This document shows positions 25,822 to 33,557 of a stretch of 63,757 bases of DNA, piece after piece. Within the stretch, counting starts at the first letter, position 1. Each line of letters opens with the position of its first letter. The notes beneath the pieces were generated by a model that saw only the letters and a list, made by a program, of their open reading frames with translations, was not told the origin of the DNA and made no database searches. This stretch comes from Cyanobacteriota bacterium. GTDB lineage: Bacteria > Cyanobacteriota > Cyanobacteriia > CACIAM-69d. The translations under genes and the position numbers were made by a program. The stretch lies in assembly GCA_022402445.1 (NCBI GenBank), contig JAKRSF010000004.1:1-63757 (forward strand). The letters are read 5' to 3'.

Positions 25822-26955
25822 ATGCGTATCGCCCTATTTACGGAAACCTTTTTGCCCAAGATCGATGGCATCGTCACCCGACTGCGCCACACGGTCGAAC
25901 AGCTCCAAAAGCTCGGCGATGAGGTGATGGTGGTCTGCCCCGACGGCGGCCTGACGGAATATGCCGGTGCCCGCGTGCTGGGGGTGCCGGGGGTGCCGCT
26001 GCCCCTCTACCCCGAGCTAAAAATGGCGTGGCCGGGACCGAGTGTGGGGCGATCGCTTGATCGCTTCCGGCCCGATCTGGTCCATGTGGCAAATCCGGCG
26101 ATTTTGGGGCTTGGGGGAATCTATTATGCCAAATCCCGCCAGGTGCCCCTGGTGGCGTCCTACCACACCCATTTGCCCCAATATTTGCACCATTACGGCC
26201 TGGGGATGCTCGAAGGGCTCCTGTGGGAACTGCTGAAGGCGGGCCACAATCAGGCGGCGATTAATCTCTGTACCTCCAGCGCCATGGTGCAGGAACTGTC
26301 GGACCACGGCATCGAGCGGACGGCCCTGTGGCAGCGGGGGGTGGATACGGAAACCTATCAACCGTTCCGCCGCAGTGAGGCCATGCGCGATCGCCTGACG
26401 GAGGGCCACCCGGATGCGCCGCTGCTGCTGTATGTGGGGCGGCTGTCGGCGGAGAAGGAGATTGATCGGATTCGGCCCGTGCTGGAGGCGATTCCGGGGG
26501 CGCGGCTGGCGTTGATTGGCGATGGGCCGCACCGGGCGGAGCTGGAAACCCTGTTTGCGGGGACGGCGACGTTATTCGTTGGCTATCTGCGGGGAATTGA
26601 GCTGGCGACGGCCTATGCGTCGGCGGATGCGTTTATTTTTCCGTCCCGGACGGAGACGCTGGGCCTGGTGCTGCTGGAGGCGATGGCGGCGGGCTGTCCG
26701 GTGGTGGCGGCGCGGGCGGGGGGCATCCCGGATATTGTGACGGATGGGGTCAATGGTTATTTGTTTGACCCGGCGGATGAGGGGGGCGCGATCGCGGCGG
26801 CGCAGCAACTGTTGGCGGATGAACGGGGGCGCGATGCCCTGCGCAAAAATGCCCGGACGGAGGCGGAACGGTGGGGCTGGCCGGCGGCGACGCGGCAACT
26901 GCGGCGCTATTACGATCGCGTGGCGGCGGCGGGGATTGAGGATCTGGCGGCCTAA
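25822..26955 (+). CDS. sqdX: Sulfoquinovosyltransferase SqdX (sulfolipid synthase)
   Basis: The 377-residue GT-B glycosyltransferase resembles cyanobacterial SqdX, which moves sulfoquinovose from UDP-sulfoquinovose to diacylglycerol. Visible landmarks are ALFTETFLPKIDGIVTRL at the N-terminus, SYHTHLPQYL, ALWQRGVDTETYQP, LLYVGRLSAEKEID and the nucleotide-sugar motif FPSRTETLGLVLLEAMAAG. Length is as expected. The ATG at 25822 is the only start giving the family N-terminus. Sulfolipid replaces phospholipid during phosphate starvation, which fits the phosphate genes in the window, but no Pho box is seen here. sqdB is not in the window. Confidence 0.85.
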   Translation: MRIALFTETFLPKIDGIVTRLRHTVEQLQKLGDEVMVVCPDGGLTEYAGARVLGVPGVPLPLYPELKMAWPGPSVGRSLDRFRPDLVHVANPAILGLGGIYYAKSRQVPLVASYHTHLPQYLHHYGLGMLEGLLWELLKAGHNQAAINLCTSSAMVQELSDHGIERTALWQRGVDTETYQPFRRSEAMRDRLTEGHPDAPLLLYVGRLSAEKEIDRIRPVLEAIPGARLALIGDGPHRAELETLFAGTATLFVGYLRGIELATAYASADAFIFPSRTETLGLVLLEAMAAGCPVVAARAGGIPDIVTDGVNGYLFDPADEGGAIAAAQQLLADERGRDALRKNARTEAERWGWPAATRQLRRYYDRVAAAGIEDLAA

Positions 26956-26979
26956 TCCGTCCTTGATGGTCCCAAGGTT

Positions 26980-27115
26980 GAACGGGTTTGGGGCGATCGG
27001 TGGGGGCTGGGCGGGGAAACCCCGCCCCTACGATGGTCGGGGCGATCGCGGCAATTTCTGAACGGGTTTGGGGCGATCGCGGCAATTTCTGAACGGGTTT
27101 GGGGCGATCGCGGTG
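26980..27115. repeat. Dispersed palindromic element, copy 3, with 31-base tandem repeats
   Basis: GAACGGGTTTGGGGCGATCG occurs at 26980, 27061 and 27092; the last two copies are 31 bases apart and each continues into a HIP1 site. Between them lies GGGCTGGGCGGGGAAACCCC (27004-27023) plus GCCCCTACG. A diverged relative of the whole block, including the leading AAGGTTGAACGG, lies at 41310-41372. Confidence 0.7.
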
Positions 27116-27116
27116 A

Positions 27117-28898
27117 TTAGGACGATCGCGGCGATCGCACGGACCGGCGGAACCGGCTGGCGCTGGCGCTGTCCCCGAACCCCTGGGCGATGCCGCGTCC
27201 CACGAGGCCCAGGGCACGGCCGATCGCCTGGAGCAGATACAGCGCCCCCCGCCCGATCCAGGACACGGCCCCGCGCACCTGGGGAGCGAGGGCATCGCGG
27301 GTTTCTAGCAGCAGGGTAATCGCCAGGGGAAGGCCCCGCAGGGTGCGCAGTTCTTCGTTGCGGGCGGCGTAGATGGCTGATCGCGCGATCGCCCCATCCC
27401 GCACGGTCAGCAGGTGATAGCGGCTCTCGAACATGGCCGTGGGTTCATCAAAATAGCGCTCCCGGCGATAGGTCCAGGACAGATCATTGCGGAACCGTTC
27501 CAGTTCGCGGGTGCCCAGCCAGCGCCGCTCGAAGAATTGATATTTGATGGCCTCCACGTCGCTCAGGCGATTTAGTAAAGGCTGAATGACGGCATTGGCG
27601 AGGCGCAGGATCCAGTTTTGTAGCAATGCTTCGGTGCGGACGATCGCGGCGACGCTGCCCGGTTGGTGGGTTTGCCCTTCGATCCAGAGGGGTTGACCGG
27701 CCACGAGGTGCCCCACGAGGGCGTCAAATAAAATGGCGCGATCGCGTAGGGCCGGGGCGATCGCGGGCCATTCTTCCTGCAAGAGGGTAGCGACGACGAT
27801 CGGCTCACCGCTCCAGTTCACCGTGTCGTAGCGGCCAAAGAATTGTTCGATCGTGGCCCCCCAGATGTCGTACATGAGGGCGGCGATCGCCTCGGGCCGT
27901 TTGGCATCGGGGACGCGCCCCTTGGCGATCGCGGTGGCGAGGGCGTTGAAATAATCCTGGGTTTGGGCGATCGCAATGCCCAGCAGCCGTCCGCGACTGT
28001 CTAGGCTCAGGATTTCTAGCTCTAGGGGCCGCTGGCTATGGTTGTCTAGCGCTTCCGTCAGCAGCAGACTGCCCACCCGCTCGAATACATAGGCCCGCAG
28101 GGTGGGGCCATCGGCGATCGCGTCGCTGATGGGGTCGATCGCGGCGATCGCGGCGCGGGCCAGGGCTCCGGCGGTGGGATTGGACGGGGGCCGGTTCGGG
28201 GTGGGGGTGCCACTGGGCGGAGGCGGCGTACCCGAGGGGGACTGATCGACATCCGCGATCGCCCCGCTGCCGCCCGCCATCCACAGGACAATCCGCCGCG
28301 CCATCCGCAGTTCCCGCCGCCGCCCCGCCGCGATCGCCCGGTCCAGGTTCGACAGTTGCGCCAGGGTGAGCCATTGATCGACCGCCTGCAAGGATTGCTC
28401 GATCCGCACAGCGCCGGGAGTGAATAAATTCCTGCGCCAGGGGGCCACCGATCGCGCGATCGCCGCCGGGGCCGGGGCCGTGTCCTGGGGGGTGGGATCC
28501 GTCGCCCCGTCCCACCGCTGGGTTCCCGCGATCGCCCCTTCGAGGGCCGTCAATAAATCCGCAATGGCGATCGGTTTGCGGCAGAATCCCGCCAGGTTTG
28601 CCCCGCGTGCGGCGGCGAGATCCTCTGCGGTGCCGTCGGCGCTGATGATCACGATCGCCACGGCGGCCCCAAATCGCGATCGCAGCGGCCCCACCAGGGT
28701 GTCTAGGTCAGCGCGATCGCTCCCCGTCCAATCCCACAGGATCACATCCGGCGGCTCCCCATCCCCAGCGGTCAGGGCGGCGGAAATGGACTCCACCACC
28801 GCCAGCGCGCGCGATCGCGTCCCCAGACAGGCCCGAAGCCCCGCCCGGAAAATCGGATCCGGGTCGATCGCAAGAACGGTGAGTAGACGATCGGCCAT
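27117..28898 (-). CDS. Ycf55-type response regulator (receiver plus DUF3685)
   Basis: The 593-residue product starts with a receiver-like domain (VLAIDPDPIFRAGLRACL, VILWDWTGSD, FCRKPIAIADLL; residues about 6-125). A Pro/Ala-rich linker follows, then a long DUF3685 domain (about 200-590) with WTYRRERYFDEPTAMFESRYHL split by normal spacing and a C-terminal hydrophobic stretch WIGRGALYLLQAIGRALGL. This layout matches the cyanobacterial and red-plastid Ycf55 family, of unknown function. The aspartate position reads DWTGSD rather than D-x-x-x-P, so phosphorylation is uncertain. Partners are not evident. Confidence 0.8.
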   Translation of the reverse strand: MADRLLTVLAIDPDPIFRAGLRACLGTRSRALAVVESISAALTAGDGEPPDVILWDWTGSDRADLDTLVGPLRSRFGAAVAIVIISADGTAEDLAAARGANLAGFCRKPIAIADLLTALEGAIAGTQRWDGATDPTPQDTAPAPAAIARSVAPWRRNLFTPGAVRIEQSLQAVDQWLTLAQLSNLDRAIAAGRRRELRMARRIVLWMAGGSGAIADVDQSPSGTPPPPSGTPTPNRPPSNPTAGALARAAIAAIDPISDAIADGPTLRAYVFERVGSLLLTEALDNHSQRPLELEILSLDSRGRLLGIAIAQTQDYFNALATAIAKGRVPDAKRPEAIAALMYDIWGATIEQFFGRYDTVNWSGEPIVVATLLQEEWPAIAPALRDRAILFDALVGHLVAGQPLWIEGQTHQPGSVAAIVRTEALLQNWILRLANAVIQPLLNRLSDVEAIKYQFFERRWLGTRELERFRNDLSWTYRRERYFDEPTAMFESRYHLLTVRDGAIARSAIYAARNEELRTLRGLPLAITLLLETRDALAPQVRGAVSWIGRGALYLLQAIGRALGLVGRGIAQGFGDSASASRFRRSVRSPRSS

Positions 28899-29312
28899 GG
28901 CTAAGACACCAGCTACGCTTAGGGTTTACGGCGACGGCTAACGGCAATGGTTACCGCATGGGGTGGACAGGTCCGTTAGGTGTACTCATTTGCCCCAGGG
29001 GTGAATCTGGGGAAGGGTTGGGGGCGCTTTAGAAACGCTGTGGAAACGGGGTGGCTAGGAAACGGTGGGTTGGCGGTGGAGGTGCGGCCCTAGTAAGGGG
29101 TTCGGGGGGCGGGCTCTCCACGGGCTCAACCCGATGGTGGATGGGGGGGCGGTGGCCCGTCGCGGCGAGGGCCATTAAATTCCATCCCAAAAACCTATCA
29201 AAGTTTCGCGCTTTCGGGGCGATGGGTGGGGGCTTTGCCCCGATCGCGGGGGACAGGGTTGAAAAAAACGACGCCTACGGTGTTTTCGGGCCGTGTTTTC
29301 GGATGGTGGGTT

Positions 29313-29750
29313 TCAGGCGGTTTCGGTGCGCGATCCTGGGGTGGGGTGGCCGAAAAAGTCGATGCGATAGGTGGTGATTTTGAGGCCGGTTTGCCGTTCG
29401 ATCTGGGCGATCTGCTCGGGGGAGAGGGTGATTTCGATGTCGGTGATGCGGCCGGTGTCGAGGCAGTTGACGTGGCTGTGGGGGGCGGTGAGGTTGCCGT
29501 AATGTCGCCCGTCGGCCCGGTCGATGCACTCGATGATGCCTTGGCGGGTGAGGGCGTCGAGGTTTTGATAGACGGAGGTGTGGCCGATCGCTTTGCCCTG
29601 CCGCTTGAGGCGATCGTAAATTTCGCGGGCGGTGAGGTGGTCTTGGGTGTCCCACAGCAGTTCGAGGATGAACCGTCGCTGGCGGCTGACGCGCATTCCG
29701 AGGTGTTGGCAACGGTTGAGGGCGTCGGCAAGGCTGGTGATGGGGTTCAC
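29313..29750 (-). CDS. Fur-family regulator, PerR-like
   Basis: The 145-residue product is a Fur-family repressor. The winged helix (about residues 10-85) includes RVSRQRRFILELLW, LTAREIYDRLKRQGKAIGHTSVYQNLDAL. The dimer and metal domain includes RHYGNLTAPHSHVNCLDTGRI. In Fur and Zur that last segment is C-x-x-C; here the second Cys is Thr (CLDT) and no C-terminal CxxC is seen. The form resembles the cyanobacterial PerR-like group that senses peroxide through metal-bound His/Asp. The start is GTG at 29750. PerR identity is by resemblance only. Confidence 0.75.
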   Translation of the reverse strand: MNPITSLADALNRCQHLGMRVSRQRRFILELLWDTQDHLTAREIYDRLKRQGKAIGHTSVYQNLDALTRQGIIECIDRADGRHYGNLTAPHSHVNCLDTGRITDIEITLSPEQIAQIERQTGLKITTYRIDFFGHPTPGSRTETA

Positions 29751-29924
29751 TGGGGGGGCGATCGCGGTGCGGGGGCTATTGAATGTTGGCCCTATCCTAA
29801 CGTGTGGTTTTGGAGGTGCGGGTTGGTGGCCCTAGGGGCGATCGAGGTGTGGCGATCGCGATCAAAGAGCCTGGGTGACTGTGCGTCCATAACCCTAGCT
29901 GCGGCAAAAGCCCTACAATTGGGA

Positions 29925-30015
29925 GTGTTGTCCCGCAGGTGCAGGATAACGACGTAATACCGGACTTAGGCCGCAGTTGCTGGACAACACCCATCTGGGG
30001 AAGATTATCCTGCAC
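29925..30015. repeat. Two interleaved inverted repeats
   Basis: GTGTTGTCC (29925-29933) is complementary to GGACAACAC (29982-29990). GTGCAGGATAA (29939-29949) is complementary to TTATCCTGCAC (30005-30015). The order is a-b-a'-b', so both helices can coexist only as a pseudoknot, or they are alternatives. This is unlike a simple transposon end pair. Confidence 0.75.
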
Positions 30016-30039
30016 GTGCGGTCTAATACATAGTTATGC
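29944..30039 (+). other. Degenerate attC-like recombination site at left edge of the island
   Basis: GGATAAC (29944-29950) can pair with GTTATGC (30033-30039) as outer R boxes with one mismatch. TTAGGCCGCA (29966-29975) pairs fully with TGCGGTCTAA (30017-30026), allowing one G-U pair, as inner L boxes. The spacers are unequal (15 and 6 bases), which is atypical. The site shares GTTATGCCGCTTAG with the right-hand site. Confidence 0.35.
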
Positions 30040-30046
30040 CGCTTAG
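30033..30046 (+). repeat. 14-base direct repeat flanking the island, left copy
   Basis: GTTATGCCGCTTAG is identical to 33551-33564. The two copies bracket the AT-rich, HIP1-poor island of about 3.5 kb and coincide with the R boxes of the attC-like sites. Confidence 0.8.
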
Positions 30047-30176
30047 TCCTCGGTTGGGATGCGACCGGAAGGTTGTTTGTCAACGTTCAGGATTAAGTTA
30101 ATGAGAGATGAGTGGAAAGAGGGTGCTTAAAGATGACTGATGGACAAGGGGATTGAATTCAGTCCCATCTTCATTT

Positions 30177-30240
30177 TTTCAACAACATTGGGCATTTTAT
30201 GTGAAGGCAGTTTTTTATCTGTCTTGCTATGTTGTTGAAA
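30177..30240 (+). promoter_or_regulatory. Long hairpin in the leader of the TerB-like gene
   Basis: TTTCAACAACAT (30177-30188) is perfectly complementary to ATGTTGTTGAAA (30229-30240). Inside, GGCAG and CTGTC arms flank a T-run (30211-30216). The hairpin ends 60 bases before the start codon at 30301. It may be a terminator, an operator for a dimeric regulator, or a barrier to read-through. Confidence 0.6.
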
Positions 30241-30300
30241 GCAACTACCGCTTTTTCAATCCAAGAATACAAGATTATCCGTAGCGGAGGATACGTTGTA

Positions 30301-31209
30301 ATGAATGAAACACTCGATCTTGCTAAAGTGTCTGAAAGCGATCGTCTTGCCTTCTATGGTGCGCTCTTTGCGATCGCATTTGCAGACAATTCCATTGATA
30401 AAGAAGAAGTTGAATTGATTTTCGGCATGATGGATTTGGAGGGAATGACTGAATCTGCGAAAAGACAAGTACAGTCGTATATCATTGAACCTCCTTCGTT
30501 GTGGGCGTGTTTAAGATCCTTGGAAGTGGCGGATGAACAGTTACGCTACGGTCTCATGATCAATCTAGTCGATACTGCCTGGGCAAATGATGAACTAGAT
30601 TCAAATGAAGAAGAAGCGATTATTTTGGCACAGCGCGAACTAAAGATCTCAAATGAACAATTAGACGCAATTAAGAAATTTATTCAGAAAGTTCGAGAAA
30701 TTCGGGTGCGTGGATTAGATGATAACTATGCGGCTGATGCTATAAAAACAGCGGCGGCAGGTCTTTCTGCTGTGGGGGTTCCCGTGGCGGCTGTCTGGTT
30801 TTCTGGTTCAGTTATTGGATTGAGTGCAGCAGGAATTACATCTGGGTTAGCTGGTCTTGGAGCACTAATCGGTATTGGAGGGATGATTCCTGGTATTGGC
30901 GTTGCTATTCTTTTAGGTACTGGCATTTTTATGGGTGTTAATGCCCTACTTGATACAGGAGACAAATCCAAGAAGGCACAGTTACAAGCTGAAAAAGAAC
31001 GTAAGGCGCAGCTAGTGATTAAAAACATGCAAGGAGCTATTAATCAGTTAGTAGAGCAAATTGCAGGTCTTCAAGAAAAAGCGATTAACCTTGAGGTTAG
31101 TGCTTCTGATGCAGCAGCAAATCGTGAAGCAATCAGACTATTGACTGAGCGACTGAAGTTTATGCAGCAATCAATTGCCAAGCGGAAGCAAGCCTTTGGA
31201 GCAGCCTAA
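30301..31209 (+). CDS. TerB-like domain protein with hydrophobic core and C-terminal coiled coil
   Basis: The 302-residue product has an N-terminal TerB-like all-helical domain (about residues 12-130) with the repeated acidic pattern ALFAIAFADNSIDKEEVELI and LVDTAWANDELDSNEEEAI. A long Gly/Ala-rich hydrophobic stretch (about 150-230) could form a membrane hairpin, and a coiled coil (about 235-300) ends it. TerB domains occur in tellurite resistance and in predicted phage-defence and stress modules. The ATG at 30301 follows GGAGG. One base separates this stop from the next gene, so they form an operon. Codon use is AT-rich, unlike the flanks. Function is unknown. Confidence 0.75.
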   Translation: MNETLDLAKVSESDRLAFYGALFAIAFADNSIDKEEVELIFGMMDLEGMTESAKRQVQSYIIEPPSLWACLRSLEVADEQLRYGLMINLVDTAWANDELDSNEEEAIILAQRELKISNEQLDAIKKFIQKVREIRVRGLDDNYAADAIKTAAAGLSAVGVPVAAVWFSGSVIGLSAAGITSGLAGLGALIGIGGMIPGIGVAILLGTGIFMGVNALLDTGDKSKKAQLQAEKERKAQLVIKNMQGAINQLVEQIAGLQEKAINLEVSASDAAANREAIRLLTERLKFMQQSIAKRKQAFGAA

Positions 31210-31210
31210 G

Positions 31211-32698
31211 ATGCTTTCTGACAAAGCTATTGTGGAGCTTGGCATTGCTTTACAAGCCCAAAATCGTGTTCTCCAAGAACTTGAATTAGCAGTTTCTGAA
31301 ATAGATGTTAGCTTGACAGGATCTGCCCAAAAGCTCTCTAGTGTTAGTGAAACAACACATCAACTTAGAGAACTTGAAGCTTTAATGGATGAGCTTGAGG
31401 CTGATCAGGGTTGGATTGAGGAAGAAGACTTTGGCGATTTCGATCCAAACCAAATTTCAAGTCTCTATGAAAATCGCCAGCAATCTGTTTTTCAAGAACT
31501 AACTAAAATTGGGTTCAAAGATTGGGATAGCTTTGTAAGGCAATGCCAAATCTATGTGTTATCTCAGGGAGGCGATCCGTTAGCTCCCTATGAGGCTTTT
31601 TTAACAGAAGCAGATCTGAAAACACTTCAGGCGGAATCCTATGGTGCTCAATATAAGTGGGATAAATGGGATTACATTTTTGTTGGGGCTACTGGGGTTC
31701 TTGCGTCCTTAACTGACTATCTCCTAGTTAAAATTCCTACGACATTAACAACAGGCAAATATGCTGGGCAAGCAGGTAGCCCCCTAACTGAGTGGCTGAA
31801 GAGCTATGACACTACAAAGTCAAACGATTGGTTTGCTCAGTGGGCAGAAAACCTTTCTGAAACTTGTAAGGTTCCTTATGACTCAATGAGCTACGCAGGT
31901 GCAGGCGGAGTTGAACGTATTGCTGGAATGTTTCCTAAATCCCATCGCTTTCAATCTTTGGGGCATGATCCAGTTCTCGGCTTTGTTTTTGGTGTTTTAG
32001 ATATTATGCGAGGAACGATTAGTGGTTTCTCCTACGATAATCTGACCCATACCCATACATGGATGCAAGGAACCGTTTGGTCTAATCTTGAACCTGTGGG
32101 ACTCATTGAAGCAATCCTTCGCCAACTTGGACACCTGATTTCTGACGTGGCTACACCAATGGGTTTACCAGCACCCTTCATGACGTTAATTCAGGGGATT
32201 AATATTGGTAGCTTTGGAGAGAAGGGGCGCACAGTTGGAGAGATTGCTCGATGGATGTATTTAAATGGATACGATTTCAGGCATTTTCTAGTTTCTGGAA
32301 TTACACCTGCGGTTATCGAAATTGCTCTTCGTGCCTATATTATGTTGAGGCATTATTCTGAATATGGGGAAACGAAATTTGATCTCGCCTCTCATCCAAA
32401 GTACCGAACAATGCTACTCATGGCTCATGGTATTGCAACGTTAGGGAATGCTGGCAAAATTGTATTGATGCAGGGCAATCCCTTAGCAATTAACTACGCA
32501 GAGTGGATAGCTTTTATTCGGTATCTTATTCCAAGCATCAAATATTGGGTGTTTGACCAACACCAGTTACGAATGGAACATCTGGAGCACATTAACGAAA
32601 CTGGATGGGATCAGCTATTGCAGAGTAGCGATCAATTACTTACAACTGTTACAAAACTTGACTCTTCAAAGATCATTCTGGGAACGACACAGGATTAG
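31211..32698 (+). CDS. Uncharacterised 495-residue protein paired with the TerB-like protein
   Basis: I recall similar proteins annotated only as hypothetical, found scattered in bacteria, but no function. The N-terminus (about residues 1-75) is coiled coil, followed by an acidic stretch (EADQGWIEEEDFGDFD). The middle and C-terminal parts contain several hydrophobic helices, for example YIFVGATGVLASLTDYLLV, and the ordered segments SLGHDPVLGFVFGVLDI, LPAPFMTLIQGINIGSFG and LNGYDFRHFLVSGITPAV. These Gly-His-Asp and Arg-His positions look conserved-family-like. It starts one base after the TerB-like gene, so the two products probably act together, perhaps at the membrane. Confidence 0.7.
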   Translation: MLSDKAIVELGIALQAQNRVLQELELAVSEIDVSLTGSAQKLSSVSETTHQLRELEALMDELEADQGWIEEEDFGDFDPNQISSLYENRQQSVFQELTKIGFKDWDSFVRQCQIYVLSQGGDPLAPYEAFLTEADLKTLQAESYGAQYKWDKWDYIFVGATGVLASLTDYLLVKIPTTLTTGKYAGQAGSPLTEWLKSYDTTKSNDWFAQWAENLSETCKVPYDSMSYAGAGGVERIAGMFPKSHRFQSLGHDPVLGFVFGVLDIMRGTISGFSYDNLTHTHTWMQGTVWSNLEPVGLIEAILRQLGHLISDVATPMGLPAPFMTLIQGINIGSFGEKGRTVGEIARWMYLNGYDFRHFLVSGITPAVIEIALRAYIMLRHYSEYGETKFDLASHPKYRTMLLMAHGIATLGNAGKIVLMQGNPLAINYAEWIAFIRYLIPSIKYWVFDQHQLRMEHLEHINETGWDQLLQSSDQLLTTVTKLDSSKIILGTTQD

Positions 32699-32766
32699 TA
32701 GGTATAATTAGAGCAATGCTTTCAGTTTGAAGCCTGCGCTAATAGTCGCTATATGGAGATTGAATT

Positions 32767-33096
32767 GTGAGTCTTTTTTTGGAGTGCGAATCCCCACCAC
32801 TTAGGGAAGATGAAACAGGAGCAATTCGGATTGGTGATTCAAGGGTTTTGCTAGAACTGGTGATCCGAGCATTCCAGGATGGTGCTTCTCCAGAAACCAT
32901 TGTGCAAAGATATTCAACGCTTTCTCTATCTGACCTTTACATCACGATTGGTTATTATCTTCGGCATCAGCAAGAAATAGAATCTTATCTGACCGAGCGC
33001 GAACAGTTAGCAGAATCCGTTCGTCAACGTTTTTCAGTAATTCAGCCTGACCTGAGCTTGATTCGATCCAGACTTTTAGCACAACAAACTCTCTGA
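32767..33096 (+). CDS. DUF433 antitoxin-like protein
   Basis: The 109-residue product carries the DUF433 pattern IRIGDSRVLLELVIRAFQDGASPETIVQRYSTLSLSDLY split over residues 20-58, which is a short winged helix-turn-helix. DUF433 proteins usually precede DUF5615 PIN-like proteins and are taken to be antitoxins and autorepressors. The start is GTG at 32767 behind TGGAG. The stop is eight bases before the DUF5615 gene, so they form one operon. GC content is low, as in the rest of the island. Confidence 0.85.
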   Translation: MSLFLECESPPLREDETGAIRIGDSRVLLELVIRAFQDGASPETIVQRYSTLSLSDLYITIGYYLRHQQEIESYLTEREQLAESVRQRFSVIQPDLSLIRSRLLAQQTL

Positions 33097-33104
33097 GCCT
33101 TGTT

Positions 33105-33455
33105 ATGCTGAGGCTACTGAGTGATGAAAATTTTAATGGCGACATTGTGCGAGGATTGTTTCTTCGCCAACCGACTCTTGACTTATTACGTGTTCAGGAT
33201 GTTGGGTTGCGAGAAGTGGATGACCCAGCAATTCTAGATTGGACAGCAAGCAATGGGCGCATTCTCTTAACTCACGATCGTGCAACAATGCCAGACTTTG
33301 CTTATGAGCGATTATCTCAAGGACAGCAAATGTCGGGTTTGTTTGTGATTAATGATCGGATGCCAGTTAGGCAGGTAATCGATGAATTGCTACTACTGAA
33401 TGATTGTAGTGAACAAGACGAGTGGAAAGGCATTGTCCTGTACTTGCCCTTGTAA
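33105..33455 (+). CDS. DUF5615 PIN-like toxin candidate
   Basis: The 116-residue product has the Mut7-C/PIN-like DUF5615 signature: LLSDENFNGDIVRGL at the N-terminus, DPAILDWTASNGRILLTHDRATMP in the centre (acidic active-site residues), and a C-terminal ILYLPL-like end (GIVLYLPL). These proteins are presumed RNases neutralised by the adjacent DUF433 protein. It is full length for the family. The gene ends 17 bases before the attC-like site, the usual position of a cassette gene relative to its recombination site. Confidence 0.85.
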   Translation: MLRLLSDENFNGDIVRGLFLRQPTLDLLRVQDVGLREVDDPAILDWTASNGRILLTHDRATMPDFAYERLSQGQQMSGLFVINDRMPVRQVIDELLLLNDCSEQDEWKGIVLYLPL

Positions 33456-33472
33456 ACTGAGTAGCGATCGCG

Positions 33473-33557
33473 GCATAACAAATCGATGGAGCCGACCGCC
33501 GAGAGGTTATCTCTAAGCATCAAAGGAATCTGCGGCGGCTCATCTCAGCCGTTATGC
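33473..33557 (+). other. Integron-type attC site candidate
   Basis: The outer R boxes GCATAAC (33473-33479) and GTTATGC (33551-33557) are fully complementary. Inner L boxes are GAGCCG-A-CCGC (33489-33499) and GCGG-CGGCTC (33532-33541), pairing along ten bases and leaving one extrahelical A at 33495. Spacers between boxes are nine bases on both sides. Complementary R and L boxes with an unpaired base in one L arm are the hallmarks of attC sites recognised by IntI. The central loop contains a small GAGA/TCTC hairpin. No integrase gene is in the window. Confidence 0.65.

Larger units (their letters stand above)
29751..30300. other. Left boundary of the AT-rich island
   Basis: These 550 bases separate the PerR-like gene from the TerB-like gene. 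They hold interleaved inverted repeats, an attC-like site, one copy of the 14-base direct repeat and a long leader hairpin, each listed separately. No coding sequence is supported. GC content drops within the stretch. Confidence 0.6.

Noticed and set aside
29925-30015. Simple IS terminal inverted repeats
   Set aside because: The repeats are interleaved rather than nested and enclose no transposase.
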